From: Caballeronia glebae
GTDB lineage: Bacteria > Pseudomonadota > Gammaproteobacteria > Burkholderiales > Burkholderiaceae
Reading direction: 5' to 3'
Assembly (NCBI RefSeq): GCF_001545035.1
Contig: NZ_FCOJ02000011.1
Coordinates: 87,569 to 151,568 of the forward strand
DNA length: 64,000 nt
Part shown: positions 37,843 through 45,807 of the stretch, piece after piece
Layout: each line of letters starts with the position of its first letter
Numbering within the stretch: the stretch's first letter is position 1
Notes under the pieces: generated by a model
The model's database searches: none
What the model was told of the DNA's origin: nothing
What the model saw: only the letters and a program-made list of their open reading frames with translations
Program-made: the position numbers and the translations under genes

Positions 37843-38391
37843 ATGGCGCTTTCACTCGCCGACATCCGGCATCTCTTCGATAAACACGGCTCTATTGCCT
37901 ATAGCGGCGAGCCGGTCACTCAATTGCAGCACGCGTTGCAAAGCGCGACGCTCGCCGAGCAGGCGGGCGCGAGCCGCGAGCTGATCGTCGCGGCCTTGCT
38001 GCACGACCTGGGGCACCTGTTGAATCTGCAAGGCGAGACGCCGAGCGGACGCGGCATCGACGATCTGCATCAGTACTTCGCGCTGCCGTTCCTGCGTCCG
38101 CTCTTCAGCGACGCCGTGCTCGAACCGATTCGCCTGCACGTCGATGCGAAACGCTGCCTGTGCGCGATCGATGCGTCGTATCACGCGCGGCTGTCGGCGG
38201 ATTCGGTGCGCAGTCTGCAACTGCAAGGCGGCGTATTCGACGATGAAACCGCGCAGGCGTTTCTTGCGAAGCCGTTCGCGCGCGACGCCATCGCGCTGCG
38301 CCGCTGGGACGATGAAGCGAAGGACACGCATCGGGTCACGCGCGCGTTGACGCATTTCATGGAGATCGCGGCGAGCGTCGCGTTGGGTTGA
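37843..38391 (+). CDS. HD-domain oxygenase, PhnZ-like
   Basis: A 182-residue HD-domain protein. The HD pair is H54-D55 in AALLHDLGHLL, with H30 and H58 also placed as diiron ligands. Y20 and E23 in SIAYSGEPVTQLQHALQ match the Tyr/Glu lid residues of PhnZ-type mixed-valent diiron oxygenases, which cleave C-P or related bonds. That distinguishes it from ordinary HD phosphohydrolases. No phosphonate genes are nearby, so the substrate is open. ATG 37843 fits the family N-terminus. Confidence 0.82.
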   Translation: MALSLADIRHLFDKHGSIAYSGEPVTQLQHALQSATLAEQAGASRELIVAALLHDLGHLLNLQGETPSGRGIDDLHQYFALPFLRPLFSDAVLEPIRLHVDAKRCLCAIDASYHARLSADSVRSLQLQGGVFDDETAQAFLAKPFARDAIALRRWDDEAKDTHRVTRALTHFMEIAASVALG

Positions 38392-38433
38392 GGGCTTCGT
38401 CGAAGAACGCACGTTCGCGTATCGCGCTAGACT

Positions 38434-39915
38434 GTGCGCCATGCATCCATTCCCATTTCGACACGCCTTGCAGCGAGCCTTCAGGGCGCATACGAGCGCC
38501 CGACCGTGAAAGGCGGCAACTTCCGCATCACAGCCGCTGTCGTCGCCAGCGCGCTCTTCATGCAGAACATGGACGGCACGATCGTCGCGACCGCCCTCCC
38601 GACGATGGCCCGCGATCTCAACGTCGATCCAGTGCATCTTTCCAGCGCGATCACCGCCTATCTCGTCGCGCTGACCGTCTTCATTCCCGCGAGCGGCTGG
38701 GTCGCCGACCGTTTCGGCGCGCGCCGCGTGTTCATGTGGGCGATCGCAACCTTCACGCTCGCGTCCGTGGCGTGCGCCGCCGCGATGACTCTGCCGCAAT
38801 TGCTGGCCGCGCGCGTCGTGCAGGGTCTCGGCGGCGCGATGATGGTGCCCGTCGGCCGTCTGATCCTGTTTCGCGGCGTCAAGCGCGAAGAACTTCTGCA
38901 AGCGACGACATGGCTCACCATGCCCGCGCTCGTCGGCCCTCTGCTCGGACCGCCGCTCGGCGGCTTTCTCACCGATACGCTCACGTGGCGCAGCATCTTT
39001 TGGGTCAACGTGCCGGTCGGCATCGTGGGCCTCTATCTGACCTGGAAATTGCTGCCGCCTTCGCCGCCTGAAGACCGGACGCCGCCCGATTTGCGCGGCA
39101 TGCTGCTGTCGGGCGCATCGCTCAGTCTGTTCATGATTGGCATCGAAAGCGCGGGGCGCGGTGTGCTGCCGGTCGGCGTGCCCTGGATCTGCGCGGCGGT
39201 CGGCCTGCTGCTTTTTCGCGCGACCGTGCTGCATTGCCGGCGCGCGCCGAATCCGGCCATCGACTTCTCATTGCTGTCGATTCCCACGTTCCACGCCGCG
39301 ACGGTCGCGGGCAGCCTGTTTCGCGCTGGCGCGGGCGCGCTGCCTTTTCTCGTGCCGCTCACGCTGCAGACGGGTTTCGGCTACAGCGCGACGGCAAGCG
39401 GTCTCGTCACGTTCGCGAGCGCGCTCGGCTCGTTCTGCATGCGCCCGATGACGGCGCTCGCGCTGCGGCGCTTCTCGGTGCGCACGGTTTTGTGCACGGG
39501 GAGCGTCGTGTTTGCGGCCGTGCTGCTCGTCTGCTCGACGATGTCGCAAGCCTGGCCCGCCGCCGCGATCTTCCTGCTCCTGCTGCTCGGCGGACTAGGC
39601 CGCTCGCTCAGTTTCGCGACGATGGGCGCCCTCGCCTTCGCCGACGTTCCCAGGCCGCGACTCGCCGCCGCGACCTCGTTTCAGGGCACCGCGCAGCAGT
39701 TGATGAAGGCGGTCGGCGTGACGGTCGCGGCCGGCACGATCCAGGCGACGATGCTCGTTTCCGGCAGCGCGCACACGGAACGCTGGCAACTGGCGTGCGG
39801 TTTCATCGTAACGGCGCTGGTCGTTCTGGCCTCTCTGCCGATGTTCTCGCGCCTCTCGGAAGACGCCGGCGAGGGCATTTCCGCGCCCTCGGCCAAGCGC
39901 GCGGAACGCACGTAA
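38434..39915 (+). CDS. MFS transporter, DHA2 (EmrB/QacA) type
   Basis: A roughly 493-residue inner-membrane drug:proton antiporter with 14 predicted helices. ITAAVVASALFMQNMDGTIVATALPTMARDL is the first helix with the family D-G-T-I-V motif, and GWVADRFGARRVFMW is motif A. No SD helps the start: GTG 38434 or GTG 38506 (before KGGNFRITA) are both possible, the latter giving about 469 residues and a more usual N-terminus. No regulator gene is adjacent. Substrate unknown. Confidence 0.88.
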   Translation: MRHASIPISTRLAASLQGAYERPTVKGGNFRITAAVVASALFMQNMDGTIVATALPTMARDLNVDPVHLSSAITAYLVALTVFIPASGWVADRFGARRVFMWAIATFTLASVACAAAMTLPQLLAARVVQGLGGAMMVPVGRLILFRGVKREELLQATTWLTMPALVGPLLGPPLGGFLTDTLTWRSIFWVNVPVGIVGLYLTWKLLPPSPPEDRTPPDLRGMLLSGASLSLFMIGIESAGRGVLPVGVPWICAAVGLLLFRATVLHCRRAPNPAIDFSLLSIPTFHAATVAGSLFRAGAGALPFLVPLTLQTGFGYSATASGLVTFASALGSFCMRPMTALALRRFSVRTVLCTGSVVFAAVLLVCSTMSQAWPAAAIFLLLLLGGLGRSLSFATMGALAFADVPRPRLAAATSFQGTAQQLMKAVGVTVAAGTIQATMLVSGSAHTERWQLACGFIVTALVVLASLPMFSRLSEDAGEGISAPSAKRAERT

Positions 39916-39964
39916 TTCGTGCCGATTTCCGAAACGAAACATCATATTTAAGACAAGTCCATGA

Positions 39965-39993
39965 TCCACAAGGCTTTTTTATGTGGCTATAAT
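39965..39993 (+). promoter_or_regulatory. Putative sigma-70 promoter for the transglycosylase gene
   Basis: TATAAT at 39988-39993 is a perfect -10 box in this G+C-rich DNA. TCCACA at 39965-39970, 17 bases upstream, matches the -35 consensus in 4 of 6 positions. It is 27 bp before the ATG at 40021. Confidence 0.6.
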
Positions 39994-40020
39994 GCGATTC
40001 CGCTTTGATCTCTCCGCCCG

Positions 40021-40599
40021 ATGCGTCGTGTACTTGCCACCTTTGCCGTTTTCGCCTTCTCGCTGAGTGCCGCGCACACTGCACTCGCACAGGAAAACCC
40101 GCTCGCCGCGAGTGACGCGGCCGCGCAGTCAGCCGCTCCGCAAGACCCGAAGGCCGAGCAGGCAAGTCACAAGATTTCTGAAATGCTGATGCGCAAATTC
40201 GGCGTGGCGCGCGTAAAGGCGGAGACCATCGCGTCGGCGGTCATGTCGTCCGCATCGAAATATTCGCTTCCGCCGGCGCTTTTGCTCGCCATCATCTCGA
40301 TCGAATCGCGCTTCAAGGAAACGGCGAAAGGGCCGAACAATGCCACGGGCCTGATGCAGGTCGTGCCATCGGCGCACAGAAAACTCGTGCGCAACGTGGA
40401 TCTGACCGACCCGGAAGACAACATCGAAACGGGCTCGGCCATTCTGCACGGCTATATGAAATCCGCTCAGGGCGATGTCGACGCCGCGCTGAAGAGCTAC
40501 GGCGGCTCGCACGCCTACGCCGAGAAGGTCAGCTTGCGCGCGAAAACGTTCGAACCGGCTGCGGCATCTGTCGATGCGGCATCGGCGAGCGGTCAATAA
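40021..40599 (+). CDS. Lytic transglycosylase (SLT domain)
   Basis: A 192-residue exported murein lytic transglycosylase. The signal peptide ends near residue 23 (ALA/QE). The SLT domain (about 70-170) has the catalytic glutamate E95 in IISIESRFKE and the downstream GLMQVVPSAH and AYGG-like SYGGSHAY motifs. It cleaves peptidoglycan glycan strands in the periplasm, forming anhydro-muropeptides. It is shorter than Slt70 and is a single-domain family member. A TATAAT promoter lies just upstream. Confidence 0.9.
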   Translation: MRRVLATFAVFAFSLSAAHTALAQENPLAASDAAAQSAAPQDPKAEQASHKISEMLMRKFGVARVKAETIASAVMSSASKYSLPPALLLAIISIESRFKETAKGPNNATGLMQVVPSAHRKLVRNVDLTDPEDNIETGSAILHGYMKSAQGDVDAALKSYGGSHAYAEKVSLRAKTFEPAAASVDAASASGQ

Positions 40600-40725
40600 C
40601 AGTCCGTCTCGCGCCTTGAACGCGCAATTTTTTTTAGTGATTTCGCGCGCCGCCGCCAGGCGGATGCCGCATTCACGTCCCGATGACGTCGCGGCGATCG
40701 CACCCGCATGCGCGCTGGCCTCGCT

Positions 40726-41109
40726 TTAATAGGCCTTCTTCGTGCCGGTGCTGTCGGACTTCATGCCGCCCGAATTCATGTTGCCGTTATTCGGCGCACT
40801 GCGTTGCACGGTGCCCTGATCCTGGCCCATGCCGTTCGTCGCGTTGTTGCCCATGCCGCTCTTCACGCCGGTGCCGGTCGAGCCATCCGCCGAGCCGCCC
40901 ACTCCAGCGCCACCCATGCCGACGCCGCCGCCCTTGCCGCCCGCAGCCGAGCCGGCGCCGGCCGAGCCGTTGCCGCCTGCGCCCATCGAACCGCCGCCGC
41001 CCGCGCCGCCGCCCGCACTGCCCGCACCGCCGCCCGCTTGCGCGTAGACGCCGCCGGACAAGCCCAGCACCAGCGCGGAAATCACCAACTTTTTCGTAGT
41101 CGCGTTCAT
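40726..41109 (-). CDS. Glycine-rich secreted protein
   Basis: A 127-residue exported protein. A signal peptide (MNATTKKLVISALVLGLSGGVYA) is followed by a Gly/Ala/Ser-rich tract (about 60% glycine from residue 25 to 80) and an Asn/Gly/Ser tail ending in SDSTGTKKAY. No domain is recognised. It may be an envelope or surface component. Reverse-strand frames over it are composition artefacts. Confidence 0.72.
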   Translation of the reverse strand: MNATTKKLVISALVLGLSGGVYAQAGGGAGSAGGGAGGGGSMGAGGNGSAGAGSAAGGKGGGVGMGGAGVGGSADGSTGTGVKSGMGNNATNGMGQDQGTVQRSAPNNGNMNSGGMKSDSTGTKKAY

Positions 41110-41204
41110 TGCAAGTCTCCAAAGTGTGCGTGTCGGTCGTCGCTATTTGCGTGCAACGACCGTGTCCGCATCAGCGCAAGTGACGTGCCGCGACGCTCAC
41201 GCGA

Positions 41205-41540
41205 TCAGTAGCCGCACGGCACATACGCGTTGCGGTAGTTGTCGTAGCAGTAACCAGCCGGCTGCGCCGGTTGCGCATAAACCGGTTGCGCATAGGCCGG
41301 CTGCGCATACGCGGGCTGTTGATAGACAGGCTGCGCATTGGTCGGTTGGGCATTGGCGACGGACGTAACCAGCGCGCCGAGCACCGCACCACCGATCAGC
41401 GCGCCGACGATCGCACCGCTATCGCCGCCGCCGCCGTAGCCGCCGCCGTGGCCGCGACCGCCGCCGTATCCATGCGCCGAGGCCTGGCCTGCCGCCGTCA
41501 GACTACCGATCATCAACAAGACAAGTGCTGCGCGTTTCAT
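41205..41540 (-). CDS. Glycine-zipper secreted protein with QPxYAQPA repeats
   Basis: A 111-residue exported protein. The signal peptide (about 1-22, ASA/HG) is followed by a Gly-rich stretch, a glycine-zipper helix (SGAIVGALIGGAVLGALVTSV) that could sit in the outer membrane, and then tandem QPAYAQPAYAQPVYAQPAQPA repeats. Two cysteines near the C-terminus (YCYDNYRNAYVPCGY) may pair. SD GGAGAAG-like sequence precedes the ATG. Function unknown. Confidence 0.75.
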   Translation of the reverse strand: MKRAALVLLMIGSLTAAGQASAHGYGGGRGHGGGYGGGGDSGAIVGALIGGAVLGALVTSVANAQPTNAQPVYQQPAYAQPAYAQPVYAQPAQPAGYCYDNYRNAYVPCGY

Positions 41541-41949
41541 GAGCTTCTCCGTTTCCCGTTGGCCGGGTTCATGGAACGCATCTTAAGCAGACAGCTAAGA
41601 AATAATTGCAGCAGTTGGTAACTGCGCATTTCAACGATTACAAATAGCTCGTTTCTCTAGCGTCCGAAAACGGCGTCTAGGTTCGCATTCCGAAATATTC
41701 GAAGTGCCGTTACAAATAGAATTGGATTCGATAAACGGTAACAGCTTTTCTCGCCCCTTCGGTAATGCAAATCCTCAAGCGCGAACAAAGCAGCCGCTTT
41801 TACCGCACGCCGTTTCATTTGCTCGCCACTGGTTACTGTTTGTCACCAGAAGGACGTCAACGATATTCGTGGGCGCGGCGTTTTCACGGACAGCGCGGCG
41901 CATTGCGCGCCACGCGTCCTCGAATAAAAGATCAAGGGAGTTTCAAACC
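41541..41949. other. 409-bp divergent intergenic region
   Basis: Lies between two divergent secreted-protein genes and is noticeably richer in A+T than the flanks. It contains a dyad with arms GCAGTT and AACTGC (41611-41625) and a direct repeat TTACAAATAG at 41638-41647 and 41710-41719. These may be operator elements. No gene was seen in it. Confidence 0.55.
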
Positions 41950-42423
41950 ATGAAGAAGATCGTCGCTGCTCTCGCATCCGCCATGCTGGTCTCCACCGTA
42001 TTCGCGCAAACCGCCGCAACCGATGCCGGCAAAGCGCAACTGAAGGCAAACAACGAAAAAGCCGAGGCTCAGGCGAGCGCCAACAAGAAGAAGGCCGACG
42101 CGCAGCACGACGCGGCCAAGGCGCAGGCATCGGCGAACGAGGACAAGGCCTCGGCGCAAGCCGACGCCAACAAGGAAGCCGCGAAAGTAGCGCAGGCGAC
42201 CACGCCGGAACAAGCTTCCGACGCTCGCGGTGATGCCGCCAAGGCACAGGCGAAAGCCAACAAGAAGAAGACCGCTGCACAAACCAAGGCCGACAAGAAA
42301 AAGCACGACGCAGCGAAGGATGCCAACGTGGCGCAAGCGAAGGCCGACAAGGAAAAAGTCGAAGCACAAAGCGACGCGAACAAATCGGCCGCCGATGCGA
42401 AGGTCGACGCAGCGAAGAAGTAA
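41950..42423 (+). CDS. Alanine/lysine-rich secreted coiled-coil protein
   Basis: A 157-residue protein. A signal peptide (MKKIVAALASAMLVSTVFAQ, cleaved near residue 19) is followed by Ala/Lys/Asp-rich heptad-like repeats of the type KAxAxANKKKADAQ. It is predicted to be one long helix. Composition resembles histone H1-like or stress-induced cell-envelope proteins, but no family is certain. SD AAGGGAG precedes the ATG at 41950; the longer upstream frame is not supported. A strong terminator follows. Confidence 0.78.
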   Translation: MKKIVAALASAMLVSTVFAQTAATDAGKAQLKANNEKAEAQASANKKKADAQHDAAKAQASANEDKASAQADANKEAAKVAQATTPEQASDARGDAAKAQAKANKKKTAAQTKADKKKHDAAKDANVAQAKADKEKVEAQSDANKSAADAKVDAAKK

Positions 42424-42488
42424 GGGAGGCGCGCGTCCTCGCATCGCGCACTGGGCATTGCATATAAACAAACCAGTGCGTTCGATTC

Positions 42489-42515
42489 AGGCGAGCTTTC
42501 GGGCTCGCCTTTTTT
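42489..42515 (+). terminator. Intrinsic terminator after the Ala/Lys-rich gene
   Basis: Perfect 8-bp stem AGGCGAGC / GCTCGCCT (42489-42496 and 42503-42510) with a 6-base loop, immediately followed by TTTTT. Confidence 0.88.
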
Positions 42516-42625
42516 GTTTCCTTTAGTCCAACGATTCCCGTCGCCTAAAGGAAATGCTCTACTTGCCTATGTCGTCGCGCAGCTTATCATTCGTGAAACA
42601 CAAAAACGCGAAGGAGACGCCCGTC

Positions 42626-43129
42626 ATGCGCACGCTGACCGATCAGTTATCGCGGTACGCCGAATATCATCGCGACAGACGCAATATCGCCACGCATTTC
42701 ATCGGCATTCCGCTTATCGTGCTTGCGATCGCTGCATTGCTGAGTCGTCCCGCATGGCCCATGTTATCGGGCGAATTTCTACTCACGCCCGCGTGGATTC
42801 TGTTCGCGCTCGCGACGCTCTATTATCTGTGGCTCGACGTGCCGCTCGGCATCGGCATGGGCATCGTGTCCGCGTTGAGCGCGGCGTTCGGGCAATGGGC
42901 CGCGTCGCAAGACACGTCGCTGTGGCTCGCGATCGGCATCGGCATGTTCGTGATCGGCTGGGTATTCCAGTTCATCGGGCACATGCGCTTCGAGCATCGC
43001 AAACCCGCGTTCGTCGACGATATCGTCGGCTTGTTGATCGGCCCGCTCTTCATTCTCGTCGAGCTTATGTTCGGGCTCGGTCTCATGCGCGATCTGCACC
43101 ATGCCATCGAAACGCGCCCCGCGCGCTGA
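42626..43129 (+). CDS. Mpo1-like (DUF962) membrane protein
   Basis: A 167-residue membrane protein of the DUF962/Mpo1 family, whose yeast member is an Fe(II)-dependent dioxygenase that shortens 2-hydroxy fatty acids. The signature YAEYHRDRRNIATHFIGIPLIVLA carries two conserved His; GWVFQFIGHMRFEHRKPAF carries the others. Four to five helices. SD AAGGAG supports ATG 42626. It ends directly against the convergent rarD stop. The bacterial substrate is not known. Confidence 0.88.
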   Translation: MRTLTDQLSRYAEYHRDRRNIATHFIGIPLIVLAIAALLSRPAWPMLSGEFLLTPAWILFALATLYYLWLDVPLGIGMGIVSALSAAFGQWAASQDTSLWLAIGIGMFVIGWVFQFIGHMRFEHRKPAFVDDIVGLLIGPLFILVELMFGLGLMRDLHHAIETRPAR

Positions 43130-44119
43130 TCAATCGATCCGCTCGATTTCGTCCGCGACGGTTTCATGTTCGACGCTCGCGTGATGCTCGCTCACGGGCA
43201 TCGGCATCGGCCAAGCCTGCTTGCGCGAGCGCTCGCGCCTCAGCAGACGCGCGCTATGCACGCCGGTCAGCACGACGGCGATCCAGATCGGCACATAAGT
43301 CCCGAGTTGACGCGCTGAAAACGGCTCGCCGAGCAACAGCACCGCGACGCCGACGAGCAACACCGGTTCCACGTAGCCCAGAATGCCGAAGAGCGCGAGC
43401 GGCAGATGACGGCTCGCGCGCAGATACGACGCGAGCGCGATCGTGCTCAATGCGCCGAGTCCGGGAAGAAGCACGAGCCACAGATGCGGTTCGCCCGCGA
43501 CATCCGCGAACGAGCCGCGCGCGAAGAGCATGAGCACGGCGACGGGCGACATCAGCATGATCTCCACCGCGAACGATACGAGCGGGTCCGCGTTGAGCCG
43601 GCGCCGCAACACGAAGTACGGCGGATAGCCGAGCATCACGACGAGCGTCGGCCACGCGAACGCATGCGTGACGATCAGTTCATGCGCGACCCCGACGACC
43701 GCCGCGCCAACGCCCGCCCACTGAAGGCCATCGAGCCGCTCGCCGTAGTAAAAGCGTCCGAGCAGCACCATCGCGAGTGGCAGGAGAAAATAGCCGAGCG
43801 ATACTTCAAGCGCGCGCCCGTGCAGCGGCGCCCAGAGAAAGATCCACAACTGCACGCCGAGCAGCGCGGCCACTACGGCGAACATCAGCAGCAGGCGCGG
43901 CGTTCTGGCGAGCCTCGCCACGAGCGCGCATAATTGCGGCCAGCGCTTTCTCACCGCGACCAGTGCGAGCGCGCCCGGCAATGTCCACACGATACGCCAC
44001 GCGAAGATGTCGAGCCCGTCGAGCGGCGCGAGCCATTTCGTATAGCCGGACATGAGCGCGAAGAGCGTGGAAGCGGCGACGGACAGTGCGATGCCGCGCG
44101 CGAGGTCATGCTGATTCAT
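43130..44119 (-). CDS. rarD: EamA-family transporter RarD
   Basis: A 329-residue inner-membrane protein of the drug/metabolite transporter superfamily with ten predicted helices in two EamA halves. GIALSVAASTLFALMSGYTKWLAPLDGLDIFAWRI is the RarD-type N-terminus, with FGILGYVEPVLLVGVAVLLLGEPF near the end. RarD proteins were linked to chloramphenicol resistance, but the substrate is not established. A charged C-terminal tail of about 45 residues follows. Start ATG 44119 with a weak ribosome site. Confidence 0.85.
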   Translation of the reverse strand: MNQHDLARGIALSVAASTLFALMSGYTKWLAPLDGLDIFAWRIVWTLPGALALVAVRKRWPQLCALVARLARTPRLLLMFAVVAALLGVQLWIFLWAPLHGRALEVSLGYFLLPLAMVLLGRFYYGERLDGLQWAGVGAAVVGVAHELIVTHAFAWPTLVVMLGYPPYFVLRRRLNADPLVSFAVEIMLMSPVAVLMLFARGSFADVAGEPHLWLVLLPGLGALSTIALASYLRASRHLPLALFGILGYVEPVLLVGVAVLLLGEPFSARQLGTYVPIWIAVVLTGVHSARLLRRERSRKQAWPMPMPVSEHHASVEHETVADEIERID

Positions 44120-44496
44120 CGAGAAATGCGCAAGCGCCAAAGGTGAATGCAAGCGGAATGAAACGTGAACTGCGCATTCTAAACGCCGTGCGCGCTTCAT
44201 TTTCAGAATCCGCTTCAAACCGATTTCCGGGCGTGCGCGCTTTTTGCTTCTTTGATGCTTCGCATTTCGGCATGAACTCCGCGGCCTGATCGCTGTCTCT
44301 CGCGTTGTCTTTAGCCGGTCACGATGACCGGCGATCCTTGTCGGTCCGGCGCATGCAGCCGGTCCTTCCCATAAGTCCGAGCGGCACAACGCGCGCGATC
44401 ATCCGCCGCTCACGTCAATGCATCCGCAGCAACACGCGCCGTGCCTTCATTCACGAGGTTGGCACGCGAAGGAAACGCCGCATCGATGGAGACGTC
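44120..44496. other. 377-bp divergent intergenic region, rarD / egtD
   Basis: Contains a perfect inverted repeat at 44314-44332 and otherwise no convincing gene. The open frame upstream of egtD in this region lacks codon bias and is not part of the EgtD family. Confidence 0.55.
44314..44332. promoter_or_regulatory. Inverted repeat GCCGGTCA-CGA-TGACCGGC upstream of egtD
   Basis: Perfect 8-bp arms around a 3-base centre, 165 bp before the egtD start. It has no T-tract, so it is not an intrinsic terminator. It has the size of a dimeric repressor site. No candidate regulator is encoded next to it. Confidence 0.45.
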
Positions 44497-45465
44497 ATGA
44501 CTCAACCTGCCCTGTCCCCCCGCTTCACCAGCGCCTTCGCAGAGGCCGTGTACGTAGGACTCAGCAAGCGTCCGCAGAAAGAATTGCCGTCGATGTATCT
44601 GTATGACGAAGTGGGCTCGGCCCTCTTCGAAGTGATCACCGCGCTGCCCGAGTACGGCGTGACGCGCGCCGAAGAGCGCGTGCTGAAGGACCACGCGACG
44701 GATATCGTCGCGGCGCTGCCGGGCGATATTCAGGTCGCGGAACTCGGCAGCGGCAGCGGCCGCAAGACGCGCCGCATTCTGGAAGCGCTGTGTAAAAAGC
44801 AGCCGACCGCTTACCATCCGATTGAAATTTCGCGCACCGCATTGCAGTTGTGCCGGCGCGAACTGAGCGATATCGAGCGTGTGTCGATCGTCGGACACGA
44901 GCGCGATTACCTCGCCGGGCTTTCGGAAGTCAGCGCGAAGCGCAAGGACGGCGAAAGACTGCTCGTGCTGTTTCTCGGCAGCACCATCGGTAATTTCGCG
45001 CGGCTCGCGGCGACGAAGTTTCTGTGCTCGATTCGCGGCATGCTGCAACCCGGCGACGCGCTATTGCTCGGCACCGATCTCATCAAGCCGCTGCCGGTAT
45101 TGATCGCGGCGTATGACGATCCGATCGGCGTGACGGCCGCGTTCAATCTGAACATGCTCGCGCGTATCAATCGCGAGCTGGGCGGCGATTTCCCGCTCGA
45201 CGCCTTCGAGCACGTCGCGCGCTTCAATCCGGATGCGCGCAGCATCGAAATGCACTTGCGTGCGAAGCGCGCGCTTTCGGTGCGCGTGCGCGGCGCGGAT
45301 CTGCGCGCGGAGTTCCACGAAGGCGAGACGATCTGGACGGAAAGCAGCCACAAGTACGCGGCCGACGAAGTCGCGCCGATCGCCGCCGATGCGGGCTTCG
45401 AATGCACGCATCAGTGGCGCGACGAGGAATGGCAGTTCGCGGAGAGCCTTCTGGTCGCGCGTTAG
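44497..45465 (+). CDS. egtD: L-histidine N-alpha-methyltransferase (EgtD-like)
   Basis: A 322-residue SAM-dependent methyltransferase. It trimethylates histidine to hercynine, the first step to ergothioneine. The SAM motif AELGSGSGRKT is at 81-91; N-terminal LSKRPQKELPSMYLYDEVGSALFEVIT and C-terminal FHEGETIWTESSHKY are EgtD landmarks. SD GGAG supports ATG 44497. The partner sulfoxide synthase EgtB is not adjacent or in the window. It could also be a related methyltransferase of the same domain. Confidence 0.88.
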   Translation: MTQPALSPRFTSAFAEAVYVGLSKRPQKELPSMYLYDEVGSALFEVITALPEYGVTRAEERVLKDHATDIVAALPGDIQVAELGSGSGRKTRRILEALCKKQPTAYHPIEISRTALQLCRRELSDIERVSIVGHERDYLAGLSEVSAKRKDGERLLVLFLGSTIGNFARLAATKFLCSIRGMLQPGDALLLGTDLIKPLPVLIAAYDDPIGVTAAFNLNMLARINRELGGDFPLDAFEHVARFNPDARSIEMHLRAKRALSVRVRGADLRAEFHEGETIWTESSHKYAADEVAPIAADAGFECTHQWRDEEWQFAESLLVAR

Positions 45466-45758
45466 TGCTGCTCGAAGCGCTCGTAGCGTTTCTCGACGTG
45501 GCGCTCTTCGCTGTGAAACTCGGTGACGCGGGCATGCGGCGGCCCGCGTCGCAGCCATTCGAGCATCAGATCGACCTGATTCGCCGCGCCCTGCACGACC
45601 GCTTCGACGGAGCCGTCATCGAGATTGGCGACCCAGCCGCGCACGCCGAGCGCGTGCGCCTTGCGCACCGTGTAATGCCTGAAACCGACGCCCTGCACGA
45701 CGCCGCGCACGCGCACGTAATAGGTTTCGATTCTCGTATCCAGATCCGGGCCCGGCAT
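45462..45758 (-). CDS. acyP: Acylphosphatase
   Basis: A 98-residue acylphosphatase that hydrolyses acyl phosphates such as acetyl or carbamoyl phosphate in the cytoplasm. The catalytic arginine is R27 in VRGVVQGVGFRHYT and the second catalytic residue N45 is in GWVANLDDGS. ATG 45758 has SD CAGGAGAAAG at proper spacing; an upstream ATG at 45776 lacks one. Its stop overlaps the convergent egtD stop by 4 bp. Confidence 0.94.
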   Translation of the reverse strand: MPGPDLDTRIETYYVRVRGVVQGVGFRHYTVRKAHALGVRGWVANLDDGSVEAVVQGAANQVDLMLEWLRRGPPHARVTEFHSEERHVEKRYERFEQH

Positions 45759-45807
45759 TGCACTTTCTCCTGTCAAACGTTGATAGGCCGCATTGTAGCC
45801 ACGCTTT

